Assembly: GCA_031406795.1 (NCBI GenBank) | Contig: JANOHV010000208.1 | Span: 1 to 53,457, forward strand | Reading direction: 5' to 3' | Source: DATDCY01 sp031406795 [NCBI: Candidatus Rokuibacteriota bacterium] | GTDB taxonomy: Bacteria; JAUVQV01 | Length of the DNA: 53,457 nucleotides | Shown here: positions 26,792-34,233 of the stretch, in pieces | Layout: each line of letters begins with the position of its first letter | Position numbering within the stretch: the first letter of the stretch is position 1 | Made by a program: the position numbers and the translations under genes | Notes under the pieces: model-generated | What the model was told of the DNA's origin: nothing | Database searches by the model: none | What the model saw: the letters and a program-made list of their open reading frames with translations, nothing else

Positions 26792-26802
26792 CACCCCGTC
26801 AG
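26788..26802. promoter_or_regulatory. Upstream activator site 1 (CTGAC-N5-GTCAG)
   Basis: CTGACACCCCGTCAG, a perfect 5+5 palindrome with a 5-bp spacer. It overlaps the stop codon of the activator gene and lies about 138 bp from the -24 GG of the first sigma54 promoter. Inferred binding site of the Fis-type helix-turn-helix. Confidence 0.65.
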
Positions 26803-26810
26803 AGCGCCGA

Positions 26811-26825
26811 CTGACATCATGTCAG
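26811..26825. promoter_or_regulatory. Upstream activator site 2 (CTGAC-N5-GTCAG)
   Basis: CTGACATCATGTCAG, 23 bp (two helical turns) centre to centre from site 1 and about 115 bp from the -24 element, the usual enhancer distance for sigma54 activators. Same half-sites as site 1 and the site at 27400-27414. Confidence 0.7.
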
Positions 26826-26931
26826 GGCGCCGGGGCCCCGGCGCGCCGGGACCCTCCTGCGTCTCCCGTCCCCCGCCGGAATCCCCGCTGAAGTCCGCAT
26901 TATTGGCGACGTCGCACCGCGCTGTTGCTGT

Positions 26932-26947
26932 TGGTACAAGTTTTGCT
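26932..26947 (+). promoter_or_regulatory. Sigma54 promoter of the receiver-like gene
   Basis: TGGTACAAGTTTTGCT: GG (26933-26934) and GC (26945-26946) with exactly 10 bp between and a T-rich -12 flank. Transcription would start near 26958, a few bases before the AAGGAGG ribosome site of the next gene. Confidence 0.75.
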
Positions 26948-26975
26948 TTCTTCTTGCGCGCAAGGAGGAAGGTAC

Positions 26976-27365
26976 GTGCCGATCCCGAAAGTGCTGGTCT
27001 TTTCGCGCAAACCGCCGGAGGAGGGGGGGCTGAGCGCCATCCTCGCCGAGGAAGGCTTCCAGGTCGAGTGGACCGACAGCGGGCCATCGGCGATCTGTGA
27101 GGCGCTTTCGGGCAACCTCGCGGCCTGCATTATTTTCGTGAGCCGCAACGCCGAGCGCGAAGTCGATTACATCCCCTGCCTGAACCGGGTCGATCCGAAA
27201 CTGCCGATCATCGTCATCAGCGAGCACGATTCGGTGGAGCTTCAGCGCAAAGTGCGCCGCCACCGCGTCTTCTACTACCTGCTGCTTCCCCTCGACCGGG
27301 AGGAAATCAGCGCGGTGCTGCGCAATGCCGTGCGCACGCCGGTGAAGAAACGCAAGCGCTCCTGA
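26976..27365 (+). CDS. Receiver-like protein without phosphorylation residues
   Basis: 129 residues from GTG 26976 (AAGGAGG 7 bp upstream). The pattern of alternating strands and helices is that of a response-regulator receiver: KVLVFS, ACIIFVS, PIIVIS and VFYYLLLPLDREEI at the places of beta-1, beta-3, beta-4 and beta-5. The acidic pair is replaced (FS), the phospho-accepting Asp is Ser (S56) or Val, and the invariant Lys of the KP motif is Leu. It ends in a basic tail (KKRKRS). It lies between the sigma54 activator and the dsr genes under its own sigma54 promoter. I infer a regulatory role by protein contact, perhaps with the sensor-less activator. No named family recognised. Confidence 0.75.
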   Translation: MPIPKVLVFSRKPPEEGGLSAILAEEGFQVEWTDSGPSAICEALSGNLAACIIFVSRNAEREVDYIPCLNRVDPKLPIIVISEHDSVELQRKVRRHRVFYYLLLPLDREEISAVLRNAVRTPVKKRKRS

Positions 27366-27378
27366 AGCCCCCGGCTCC

Positions 27379-27393
27379 TGCCATGCTGTCATC
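27379..27393. promoter_or_regulatory. Upstream activator site 3 (degenerate)
   Basis: CTGCCATGCTGTCAT matches the CTGAC-N5-GTCAG pattern at 8 of 10 half-site positions. It lies 21 bp centre to centre from the perfect site at 27400-27414, mirroring the paired layout at 26788-26825. Confidence 0.4.
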
Positions 27394-27399
27394 AGCGCC

Positions 27400-27414
27400 T
27401 GACAATTCGTCAGC
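27400..27414. promoter_or_regulatory. Upstream activator site 4 (CTGAC-N5-GTCAG)
   Basis: CTGACAATTCGTCAG, a perfect 5+5 palindrome, about 101 bp upstream of the -24 GG of the second sigma54 promoter. Confidence 0.7.
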
Positions 27415-27506
27415 GCCGACGCATCGTGAATGTGAGTGCAGTCACGAGGTGCGGGCACTCTCTGCAAAACCATGGCCTTAGCGCGGTTTTCGACTTTCCC
27501 GGCTGC

Positions 27507-27522
27507 TGGTATGTTTCTTGCT
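27507..27522 (+). promoter_or_regulatory. Sigma54 promoter of the RsbRD-dsrMKJOP operon
   Basis: TGGTATGTTTCTTGCT: GG (27508-27509), 10 bp, GC (27520-27521), followed by a T-run. Nearly the same -12 context as the first promoter. Transcription would start near 27533, about 20 bp upstream of the next ATG. Confidence 0.78.
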
Positions 27523-27553
27523 TTTTATTAGAGAGCGATTTGGAGGGGAGAGC

Positions 27554-28033
27554 ATGGGACTGAGCGAGGCGCTGGCTGCGAAGCGGGAAGCGGTTCTGGA
27601 GCGGTGGTTCCAGGCCGTGCTCGCCACCTACCCCGAGGACACGGCGCGCTTTCTCGCGGGCGGCTCCGATCCCTTCGCCAACCCCGTCGGCCACACGGTC
27701 CGCGAGGGGCTCGGTCGGCTCTACGACCGTTTCGCCGCCGAAGTGCCGGTTGCCGAGCTCTCCGCCGCGATCGACGGAATCGTGAGGATCCGGGCGGTGC
27801 AGGAGTTCACCCCGTCGGCGGCCGTCAGCTTCGTCTACACCCTCAGGGGAATTCTCCGCGACGAGCTGACGGACGCTGCGCTCGATCGTCCGGCGCTGAC
27901 CGCGCTGGAAAACGGCGTCGATCGTCTGGCGCTCGTCGCCTTCGACGTGTACATGCAGTGCCGCGAGAAAATCTTCGAGATCCGGGTGCGCGAGATCAAG
28001 GAGTCGCAACTCCTGGCCGCGCGCCTCGGGTGA
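27554..28033 (+). CDS. RsbRD N-terminal domain protein
   Basis: 159 residues, all helical, ATG 27554 with GGAGGGGAG upstream. The start (GLSEALAAKREAVLERWFQA) and the middle (TPSAAVSFVYTLRGILRDEL) match the RsbRD N-terminal domain, a globin-like fold found in sensor parts of stressosome proteins. Here the domain stands alone, with no STAS or kinase part. In several sulfate reducers a protein of this type is encoded just before dsrM. A sensory or assembly role in the Dsr complex is inference. First structural gene behind the second sigma54 promoter. Confidence 0.8.
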   Translation: MGLSEALAAKREAVLERWFQAVLATYPEDTARFLAGGSDPFANPVGHTVREGLGRLYDRFAAEVPVAELSAAIDGIVRIRAVQEFTPSAAVSFVYTLRGILRDELTDAALDRPALTALENGVDRLALVAFDVYMQCREKIFEIRVREIKESQLLAARLG

Positions 28034-28082
28034 TGAAGCGTACCGGGCAGTTTCCCAGGGGCCAAAAGCGGGGGGAGGGCGA

Positions 28083-29081
28083 ATGAAGCTACTGAGTGCT
28101 CTGGCAGCCGTGGTGATCCTCACGGCAATCGGGCTCGCGGGGGGTAGTTCCGGTGGGCTGCAGCCACTGTTCGGCATCTGGATCCCGTACCTCGCGGTTG
28201 CCATGTTCATCGGCGGCACCGTCATGGCGGTGATCCGCTGGGGACGGTCGCCGGTCCCGTTCCGCATCCCGACGACCTGCGGGCAGCAGCGGGCGCTGCC
28301 GTGGATCCCGAACGACTCGCTGGACAACCCGCATACGACGGGCGCGGTCCTCAAGCGGATGTTCCTCGAAGTCTTCCTGTTCCGCTCGCTCTTCCGCAAC
28401 ACCCGGATGAAGCTGCAGAACGGTAACCTGGTCTACGGATCGACGAAGTGGCTCTGGCTCGGCGCTCTGGCTTTCCATTACGCGTTCTTCACGATCCTGA
28501 TCCGCCACCTGCGTTTCTTCCTCGAGCCGGTCCCCGCGCTTATCGCCGCGATGGACAAGGCGGACGGCTTCTTCCAGGTCGGCCTGCCCTCGATGTACCA
28601 GACTGACGCCGTGATCCTCGCGGCCCTCGGCTTCCTGCTCGCGCGCCGGCTGCTCGAGCCGCAGGTGCGCTACATCAGCTTCGCTTCCGACTTTTTCCCG
28701 CTGCTGTTGATCGGCGCGATCGCGGTCACCGGCGTGCTGATGCGCTACTTCGTGCGGGTCGACGTCACGGCCATCAAACAGCTCGCGATGAGCCTGGCCA
28801 CCTTCTCGCCGGCCGTCCCCGCCGGGGTCGGCGCGCTCTTCTTCGCGCACCTGTTCCTGATCTGCGCGCTGCTCGCGTACTTCCCCTTCTCGAAGCTGCT
28901 GCACGCACCGGGGGTGTTCATGAGCCCGACGCGCAACCTCGCGAACAACAGCCGCGAGGTGCGCCACATCAACCCCTGGAATCCCGATGTCAAGGTGCAC
29001 ACCTACGAGGAGTGGGAGGAGGAGTTCCACGTGCCGATGAAGAAGGCCGGCTTCCCCCTCGAGAAGGAATACAAGGAGTAG
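28083..29081 (+). CDS. dsrM: DsrM, membrane cytochrome b subunit of DsrMKJOP
   Basis: 332 residues with about five to six membrane helices and a NarI-like core with His residues on helices for haem b (FHYAFFTILIRHLRF). It takes electrons from menaquinol and passes them to DsrK on the cytoplasmic side. A short cytoplasmic C-terminus (EEWEEEFHVPMKKAGF) is family-like. 3 bp separate it from dsrK. Confidence 0.95.
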   Translation: MKLLSALAAVVILTAIGLAGGSSGGLQPLFGIWIPYLAVAMFIGGTVMAVIRWGRSPVPFRIPTTCGQQRALPWIPNDSLDNPHTTGAVLKRMFLEVFLFRSLFRNTRMKLQNGNLVYGSTKWLWLGALAFHYAFFTILIRHLRFFLEPVPALIAAMDKADGFFQVGLPSMYQTDAVILAALGFLLARRLLEPQVRYISFASDFFPLLLIGAIAVTGVLMRYFVRVDVTAIKQLAMSLATFSPAVPAGVGALFFAHLFLICALLAYFPFSKLLHAPGVFMSPTRNLANNSREVRHINPWNPDVKVHTYEEWEEEFHVPMKKAGFPLEKEYKE

Positions 29082-29084
29082 ACG

Positions 29085-30689
29085 ATGGCGACGCCGAAAC
29101 CGCAGGAACTCGTCAATACCGTCAAGAGCCAGCCCCCGGCGACGGAGTGGATGGACACGCCGCTGGACTTCCGGCCCGGCACTTTCTGCTATTCCGGTAA
29201 GGAGAAGTTCGTCGAGTACCTCGGCTTCCCCTTTCCGCGCGAGTGGCGGGCGCAGGAGGCCGACTGGAAGCTGCCGCCGAACTGGAAGGAGATCATCCTC
29301 GAGGGGATCCGCGAGCGGCTGCTGAAGTTCCGCTCCTTCCACCTGTTCATGGATATCTGCGTGCGCTGCGGCGCCTGCGCCGACAAATGCCACTTCTTCA
29401 TCGGCTCCGGCGACCCGAAGAACATGCCGGTGCTGCGCGCCGAGCTGATGCGCTCGATCTACCGGCGCGAGTTCACGAAGGCCGGCAAGATCTTCGGCAA
29501 GATGGCCGGCGCGCGCGAGTTGACCCCCGAGGTCATCAAGGAGTGGTACCAGTACTTCTACCAGTGCACCGAGTGCCGGCGCTGCTCGGTGTACTGTCCC
29601 TACGGCATCGACACCGCCGAGGTCACGATGATGGGGCGTGAGTTGATGCACCTGATCGGCGTGAACATCAACTGGATTCTCGAGCCCGCCGCGAACTGCT
29701 TCCGGGTCGGCAACCACCTCGGCATCACGCCGCACGCGTTCAAGGGCAGCATCGAAGGCCTCGTCGACGACGTCGAGAGCGCGACCGGGATCCGCGTCAA
29801 CCCGACCTTCAACCGCAAGGGCGCCGAGATCCTCTTCGTGACCCCGTCGGCCGATGCGTTCGCCGCGCCGGCGATCTTCACGCTGATGGGCTACCTGCTG
29901 CTCTTCCACCAGATGGGGATCGACTACACGTTCTCGGCGTACAACTCCGAAGGCGGCAACTTCGGGCTCTTCACGTCGAACGAGATGATGAAGCGGCTCA
30001 ACGCCAAGATGTACGCCGAGTCCAAGCGCCTCGGCGTCAAGTGGATCCTCGGCGGCGAGTGCGGCCACATGTGGCGCGTGGTTCACCAGTACATGGACAC
30101 GATGAACGGCCCGGCGAACCACCTCGAGGTGCCCAAGTCGCCGGTCACCGGGACTGTTTTCGAGCACGCCAAGTCGACGAAGATGGTGCACATCTGCGAG
30201 TTCACCGCGGACCTGATCCACAACAACAAGCTCAAGCTCGACCCGAGCCGCAACGACAAGTACCAGGTCACGTTCCACGACTCCTGCAACACTGCGCGCG
30301 GGATGGGGATGATGGAGGAGCCGCGCTACATCATCAACAGTGTGATGAACCCCGCCAACTTCCACGAGATGCCCGAGAACACGATCCGCGAACAGACCTA
30401 CTGCTGCGGTTCCGGATCGGGATTGAACACCGACGAACTGATGGAGATGCGCATGCGCGGCGGCTTCCCCCGCGCGAATGCCCTCAAGTCCGTCGTCGAC
30501 AAGCACGGCGTGAACCTGATGGCCACGATCTGCGCGATCGACAAGGCGACGCTCTCGTCGCTGGTGGACTACTGGAACCCCGGGGTCGAGATCGGCGGCG
30601 TGCACGAGTTGCTCGGCAACGCGCTGATCCTGGACGGCGAACCGGAACGCACGCAGAATCTGCGCGGCGAGCCGCTCAAGGAGGAGTAG
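29085..30689 (+). CDS. dsrK: DsrK, HdrD-like iron-sulfur subunit of DsrMKJOP
   Basis: 534 residues. Two ferredoxin-type [4Fe-4S] motifs (CVRCGACADKC at about 88-98 and CTECRRCSVYC at about 161-171) are followed by Cys-rich CCG-like domains (FHDSCNTARGMG and TYCCGSGSGLN). The latter forms the special cubane of heterodisulfide reductases. In the family it is the likely site of DsrC trisulfide reduction. Located in the cytoplasm, bound to DsrM. Confidence 0.96.
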   Translation: MATPKPQELVNTVKSQPPATEWMDTPLDFRPGTFCYSGKEKFVEYLGFPFPREWRAQEADWKLPPNWKEIILEGIRERLLKFRSFHLFMDICVRCGACADKCHFFIGSGDPKNMPVLRAELMRSIYRREFTKAGKIFGKMAGARELTPEVIKEWYQYFYQCTECRRCSVYCPYGIDTAEVTMMGRELMHLIGVNINWILEPAANCFRVGNHLGITPHAFKGSIEGLVDDVESATGIRVNPTFNRKGAEILFVTPSADAFAAPAIFTLMGYLLLFHQMGIDYTFSAYNSEGGNFGLFTSNEMMKRLNAKMYAESKRLGVKWILGGECGHMWRVVHQYMDTMNGPANHLEVPKSPVTGTVFEHAKSTKMVHICEFTADLIHNNKLKLDPSRNDKYQVTFHDSCNTARGMGMMEEPRYIINSVMNPANFHEMPENTIREQTYCCGSGSGLNTDELMEMRMRGGFPRANALKSVVDKHGVNLMATICAIDKATLSSLVDYWNPGVEIGGVHELLGNALILDGEPERTQNLRGEPLKEE

Positions 30690-30692
30690 ACG

Positions 30693-31082
30693 ATGATCTA
30701 CGACAAGGGCAAGATCTTCGCCGGCCTGGCGATCTTCGTCGGCCTGGTCGCGTCGCCGTTCTGGTACAACCCGGTCTTCGGCACGGGGTCTGCCGCGCCG
30801 CCGGAAGTTCAACTGCCGGCGGCGCCCGCGAAATGCGTGCTGCCGCGCGACGAGATGCGGGCCTCGCACATGCAGGTCATCTACGACTGGCGCGAGAAGG
30901 TGGTGCGCGACGGGGCGCGGACGTACCCGCACCCGGACGGTGAGGACCGCCCGATGAGCCTCTCGAACACCTGTCTCGGCTGTCACGAGGGCAAGAAGAA
31001 GTTCTGCGACACCTGTCACGAATACCTCGCGGTCCAGCCGTTCTGCTGGGACTGCCACTTCGACCCGAAGGAGCATGTCTAA
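30693..31082 (+). CDS. dsrJ: DsrJ, triheme cytochrome c
   Basis: 129 residues with an uncleaved N-terminal hydrophobic anchor (about 8-25) and three CxxCH haem sites (CLGCH, CDTCH, CWDCH). Periplasmic electron carrier of the Dsr membrane complex. Its stop shares a base with the dsrO start. Confidence 0.95.
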   Translation: MIYDKGKIFAGLAIFVGLVASPFWYNPVFGTGSAAPPEVQLPAAPAKCVLPRDEMRASHMQVIYDWREKVVRDGARTYPHPDGEDRPMSLSNTCLGCHEGKKKFCDTCHEYLAVQPFCWDCHFDPKEHV

Positions 31083-31888
31083 TGGGCACGGATGAGGGGA
31101 AGGGGATGGACAGACGGGGATTCCTCAAGCTCGCGGGGCTCGGCGCCCTCGGGGCCGCCGGTCTGCCTGCCGGCTGGAGCCTGCTGCAGCCCGGCGAGGC
31201 GCTGGCGTCGGCCCCGGCGGCCGCGCGCGGCGGCAAACGCTGGGCGATGGTCGTCGACATGCGCAAGGGTTGCCCGGATGACTGCCGCAAGTGCACCACC
31301 GCCTGCCACCAGGAACACAACGTCCCGTCGTTCGCCGACGAGACCGATCCCAAGCGGCATGAGATCAAGTGGATCTGGAAGACGGCGTACCACAGCGCGT
31401 TTCCCGGCAACGAACAGCAGTTCGCCCGCGAAGACCTCGAGCACAAGGAGACCGTGGTCCTGTGCAATCACTGCGAGCACCCGCCCTGCGTGAAGGTCTG
31501 CCCGACCCAGGCGACCTACCAGCGGCCCGACGGGATCGTGATGATGGATTTCCACCGCTGCATCGGCTGCCGCTTCTGCATGGCCGGCTGCCCCTATGGC
31601 GCGCGCAGCTTCAACTGGCGCAATCCGCGCGCCGGCCTGCCCGCGAAGGTGCCGAACCCGGCGTACCCGACGCGGATGATGGGCGTCGTCGAGAAGTGCA
31701 CGTTCTGCTCCGAGCGGCTGGACAAGAACCTGCAGCCGGCCTGCGTCGAAGCCTGCACCGAGAAGCTCCTGGCTTTCGGCGACCTGCAGGATGCGGCCGC
31801 GCCGGTGCGCGCGCTGCTCAAGGAGCACTTCACCATCCGTCGCAAGCCGAACCTGGGGACGCAGCCCCAGGTTTACTTCATCATCTAG
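31082..31888 (+). CDS. dsrO: DsrO, Tat-exported ferredoxin-type subunit
   Basis: 268 residues with a twin-arginine signal (MDRRGFLKLAGLGALG) and four [4Fe-4S] ligand sets in the NrfC/DmsB style (CRKCTTACH, CNHCEHPPCVKVC, CIGCRFCMAGC, CTFCSERLD). AAGGAG lies 8 bp before ATG 31082, supporting this start over an ATG eight codons on. Faces the periplasm with DsrJ and DsrP. Confidence 0.95.
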   Translation: MGTDEGKGMDRRGFLKLAGLGALGAAGLPAGWSLLQPGEALASAPAAARGGKRWAMVVDMRKGCPDDCRKCTTACHQEHNVPSFADETDPKRHEIKWIWKTAYHSAFPGNEQQFAREDLEHKETVVLCNHCEHPPCVKVCPTQATYQRPDGIVMMDFHRCIGCRFCMAGCPYGARSFNWRNPRAGLPAKVPNPAYPTRMMGVVEKCTFCSERLDKNLQPACVEACTEKLLAFGDLQDAAAPVRALLKEHFTIRRKPNLGTQPQVYFII

Positions 31889-31901
31889 GAGGAGGCGGGC
31901 C

Positions 31902-33059
31902 ATGCTGGAAAAAGCGCTCACGGGTAGCACACGGTACCGCGCTTGGGTCGGCGGCCTCCTGCTGGTGATCCTGGTCGGCGTCGCCTGTTACGTCATGCAG
32001 TTCAACGAGGGACTGGGCATCACGGGCATGAGCCGGGATGTCACCTGGGGTTTCTACATCGCCCAGTTCACGTTCCTCGTCGGCGTCGCCGCCTCCGCGG
32101 TGATGCTCGTCATCCCCTACTACCTGCACCACTACAAGGCCTTCGGCAAAATCACGATCCTCGGGGAGTTCCTGGCGATCGGCGCGGTGACGATGTGCCT
32201 GCTTTTCATCCTCGCCGACCTCGGGCAGCCGATGCGCGCGATGAACGTGATCCTGCACCCGACGCCCGGCTCGATCCTGTTCTGGGACATGATCGTCCTC
32301 AACGGCTACCTGTTCCTGAACGTGCTGATCGGCTGGACGACGCTGACCGCCGAGAAGAAGGGGATCCCGTCGCCGAAGTGGATCAAGCCGTTCATCTACC
32401 TCTCCGTGCCCTGGGCGGTTTCGATCCACACCGTCACGGCCTTCCTCTACGCGGGCCTCCCCGGCCGCGGTTTCTGGCTGACGGCCGTCCTGGCGCCGCG
32501 ATTCCTGACCTCGGCGTTCGCCGCCGGCCCCGCGCTGCTGATCCTGCTCGCGATGCTGGTGCGCAAGCTCTCGAAATTCGACCCGGGCCGGGAGCAGATC
32601 CAGACCCTCGCGAAGATCGTGGCCTATGCGCTGCCGCTGAATCTCTTCCTGCTCGGCTGCGAGGTCTTCACGGTCTTCTACAGCAACATCCCCGACCACA
32701 AGCTGCATTTTCAGTACCTCTACTTCGGGCTGGACGGGCATAATGCCCTGGTGCCCTGGATGTGGAGTTCGGTCGCCCTCGGGCTTGCGGCGGCCGTGCT
32801 GCTGGTGAATCCCGGGACGCGGCGCAACGAGACGATCCTGGCCTGGGCCTGCGGTATGACGTTCGTGGCCACCTGGATCGACAAGGGCCTCGGCATGATC
32901 TCGGGCGGGTTCGTCCCGAACCCCCTCGAAGAGATCACCGAGTACTGGCCGACGCTGCCGGAGGGGCTCATCGCCCTCGGCATCTGGGCGATCGGCGCGC
33001 TGATCGTCACCGTGCTCTACAGGGTGGCGATCTCGGTGCGAGAGCAGGAGGCGGCGTAA
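31902..33059 (+). CDS. dsrP: DsrP, NrfD-family integral membrane subunit
   Basis: 385 residues with about ten membrane helices. NrfD/PsrC family traits are clear. It probably exchanges electrons between the quinone pool and DsrO/DsrJ. ATG 31902 has GGAGGAGG upstream and follows dsrO by 13 bp. Confidence 0.95.
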   Translation: MLEKALTGSTRYRAWVGGLLLVILVGVACYVMQFNEGLGITGMSRDVTWGFYIAQFTFLVGVAASAVMLVIPYYLHHYKAFGKITILGEFLAIGAVTMCLLFILADLGQPMRAMNVILHPTPGSILFWDMIVLNGYLFLNVLIGWTTLTAEKKGIPSPKWIKPFIYLSVPWAVSIHTVTAFLYAGLPGRGFWLTAVLAPRFLTSAFAAGPALLILLAMLVRKLSKFDPGREQIQTLAKIVAYALPLNLFLLGCEVFTVFYSNIPDHKLHFQYLYFGLDGHNALVPWMWSSVALGLAAAVLLVNPGTRRNETILAWACGMTFVATWIDKGLGMISGGFVPNPLEEITEYWPTLPEGLIALGIWAIGALIVTVLYRVAISVREQEAA

Positions 33060-33166
33060 CGCGGGCGGCAGCAGGCAACCGCGGGCCCCATTCGCCGGAC
33101 GGCGGCGGCTGCGGCCCGCTTCACACGGAAGCACACGGGCAAACAACCCAAGAGGAGGAAGACGGC

Positions 33167-33502
33167 ATGGCGCACATCGAAGTGAACGGCAAGCAGATCG
33201 AGGTCGACGAGGACGGCTACATTCAGCGGCTCGAGGACTGGACCGAAGACGTCGCCAAGTACATCGCGAACGTCGAGCAGGTCGAGTTGACCCCCGAGCA
33301 CTGGGAGATCATCAACTTCCTGCGCAGCTACTACCAGGAGTACAAGATCGCGCCGATGATCCGGATCCTGACCAAGGAAATCGCCAAGAAGATGGGACCG
33401 GAGAAGGGCAACACCAAGTACCTGTACTCGCTGTTCCCCGCCGGCCCGGCCAAGCAGGCCTGCAAGATCGCCGGTCTGGCCAAGCCCGCCGGCTGCGTGT
33501 AG
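33167..33502 (+). CDS. dsrC: DsrC, sulfur carrier of dissimilatory sulfite reduction
   Basis: 111 residues; ATG 33167 with AGAGGAGGAAG upstream. Both redox cysteines of genuine DsrC are present in the flexible C-terminal arm: Cys99 and the penultimate Cys110, eleven apart. DsrC accepts the sulfite sulfur from DsrAB as a trisulfide, which DsrMKJOP reduces. A 107-bp GC-rich gap follows dsrP, so it may also have its own transcript; no promoter was recognised there. Confidence 0.97.
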   Translation: MAHIEVNGKQIEVDEDGYIQRLEDWTEDVAKYIANVEQVELTPEHWEIINFLRSYYQEYKIAPMIRILTKEIAKKMGPEKGNTKYLYSLFPAGPAKQACKIAGLAKPAGCV

Positions 33503-33528
33503 GGCGCGATCGCGGTGTTGGGGCTCCC

Positions 33529-34164
33529 GTGTCGACGTTGCGTCGCTCGGTTCGTGGCCACCTCGAGAGCGGGGATTACGCCCCGGTCCTCTCGCTGGTC
33601 GTTGCCGACCGGGGTGTCGTGCGCGCGCTGGTCTCCCTGCTCTGCGATCCCGACGAGCTGCTGCGGTGGCGGGCGGTGAGCGCTCTCGGCCAGCTGGCCG
33701 GGGCGCACCCGGATCTGGCGCAGCCGCTCGTGGCGCGGCTGTACTGGAGCCTCAACGACGAGTCCGGGGGCATCGGCTGGATGTCGGCGCCGGCCCTCGG
33801 CGAGATCGGCCGCTTCGCGCCGCAGTTGCTCAGCAAGTGCGTCCGGCCCCTCGTCCGCTACCTCGACGAGCCGTTCCTGCTCGCCGGGTCGCTCTGGGCG
33901 ATCGGCCGGCTCGCGCCGGCGTACCCGGCGGAGACGCGGGAGGTTGTCCCCGAGGTTGCGCTTTGCTGCGCCTCGGCCGACCCGGCGGTGCGGGCCAGCG
34001 CGGCCTTCGCCCTCGGCGCGGTCGGGGACGGCCGGGCGCGCATCGCGCTCACGGGTCTTGCCGACGACCAAAGCCCGGCGCGGCTCTACGAGGAGGGACA
34101 GTTGGTGACCAAGCAGGTGCGGGAATGGGCCGGGGAAGCGCTCTCCCGGCTGCGGGCGGCGTAG
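33529..34164 (+). CDS. HEAT-repeat protein between dsrC and dsrA
   Basis: 211 residues from a GTG at 33529 made of alpha-helical HEAT/PBS-lyase-like repeats (ELLRWRAVSALGQLAGAHPD, PAVRASAAFALGAVGDGRA). No catalytic motif and no signal peptide, so a cytoplasmic scaffold or assembly factor. It lies 26 bp after dsrC and about 70 bp before dsrA on the same strand. A role in DsrC or DsrAB maturation or interaction is inference from position. Confidence 0.75.
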   Translation: MSTLRRSVRGHLESGDYAPVLSLVVADRGVVRALVSLLCDPDELLRWRAVSALGQLAGAHPDLAQPLVARLYWSLNDESGGIGWMSAPALGEIGRFAPQLLSKCVRPLVRYLDEPFLLAGSLWAIGRLAPAYPAETREVVPEVALCCASADPAVRASAAFALGAVGDGRARIALTGLADDQSPARLYEEGQLVTKQVREWAGEALSRLRAA

Positions 34165-34189
34165 ACTCCGCGCCAACGAACCACACACT

Positions 34190-34209
34190 CCCCGCCGCTG
34201 GTGGCGGGG
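34190..34209. other. Hairpin in the dsrA leader
   Basis: CCCCGCC (34190-34196), a 6-nt loop and GGCGGGG (34203-34209) form a 7-bp GC stem 24 bp before the dsrA ATG. It has no U-tract, so it is more likely an mRNA processing or stabilising stem than a terminator. Confidence 0.4.
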
Positions 34210-34233
34210 CGATCTGAAAGGGAGGATGTACAG

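Noticed and set aside
28089-31076. A 995-codon minus-strand frame opposite dsrM and dsrK
   Set aside because: Codon-bias artefact; the plus strand encodes complete DsrM and DsrK.
33060-33166. Separate promoter for dsrC
   Set aside because: No -24/-12 or -35/-10 pair and no CTGAC-N5-GTCAG site was found in the gap, only GC-rich sequence.
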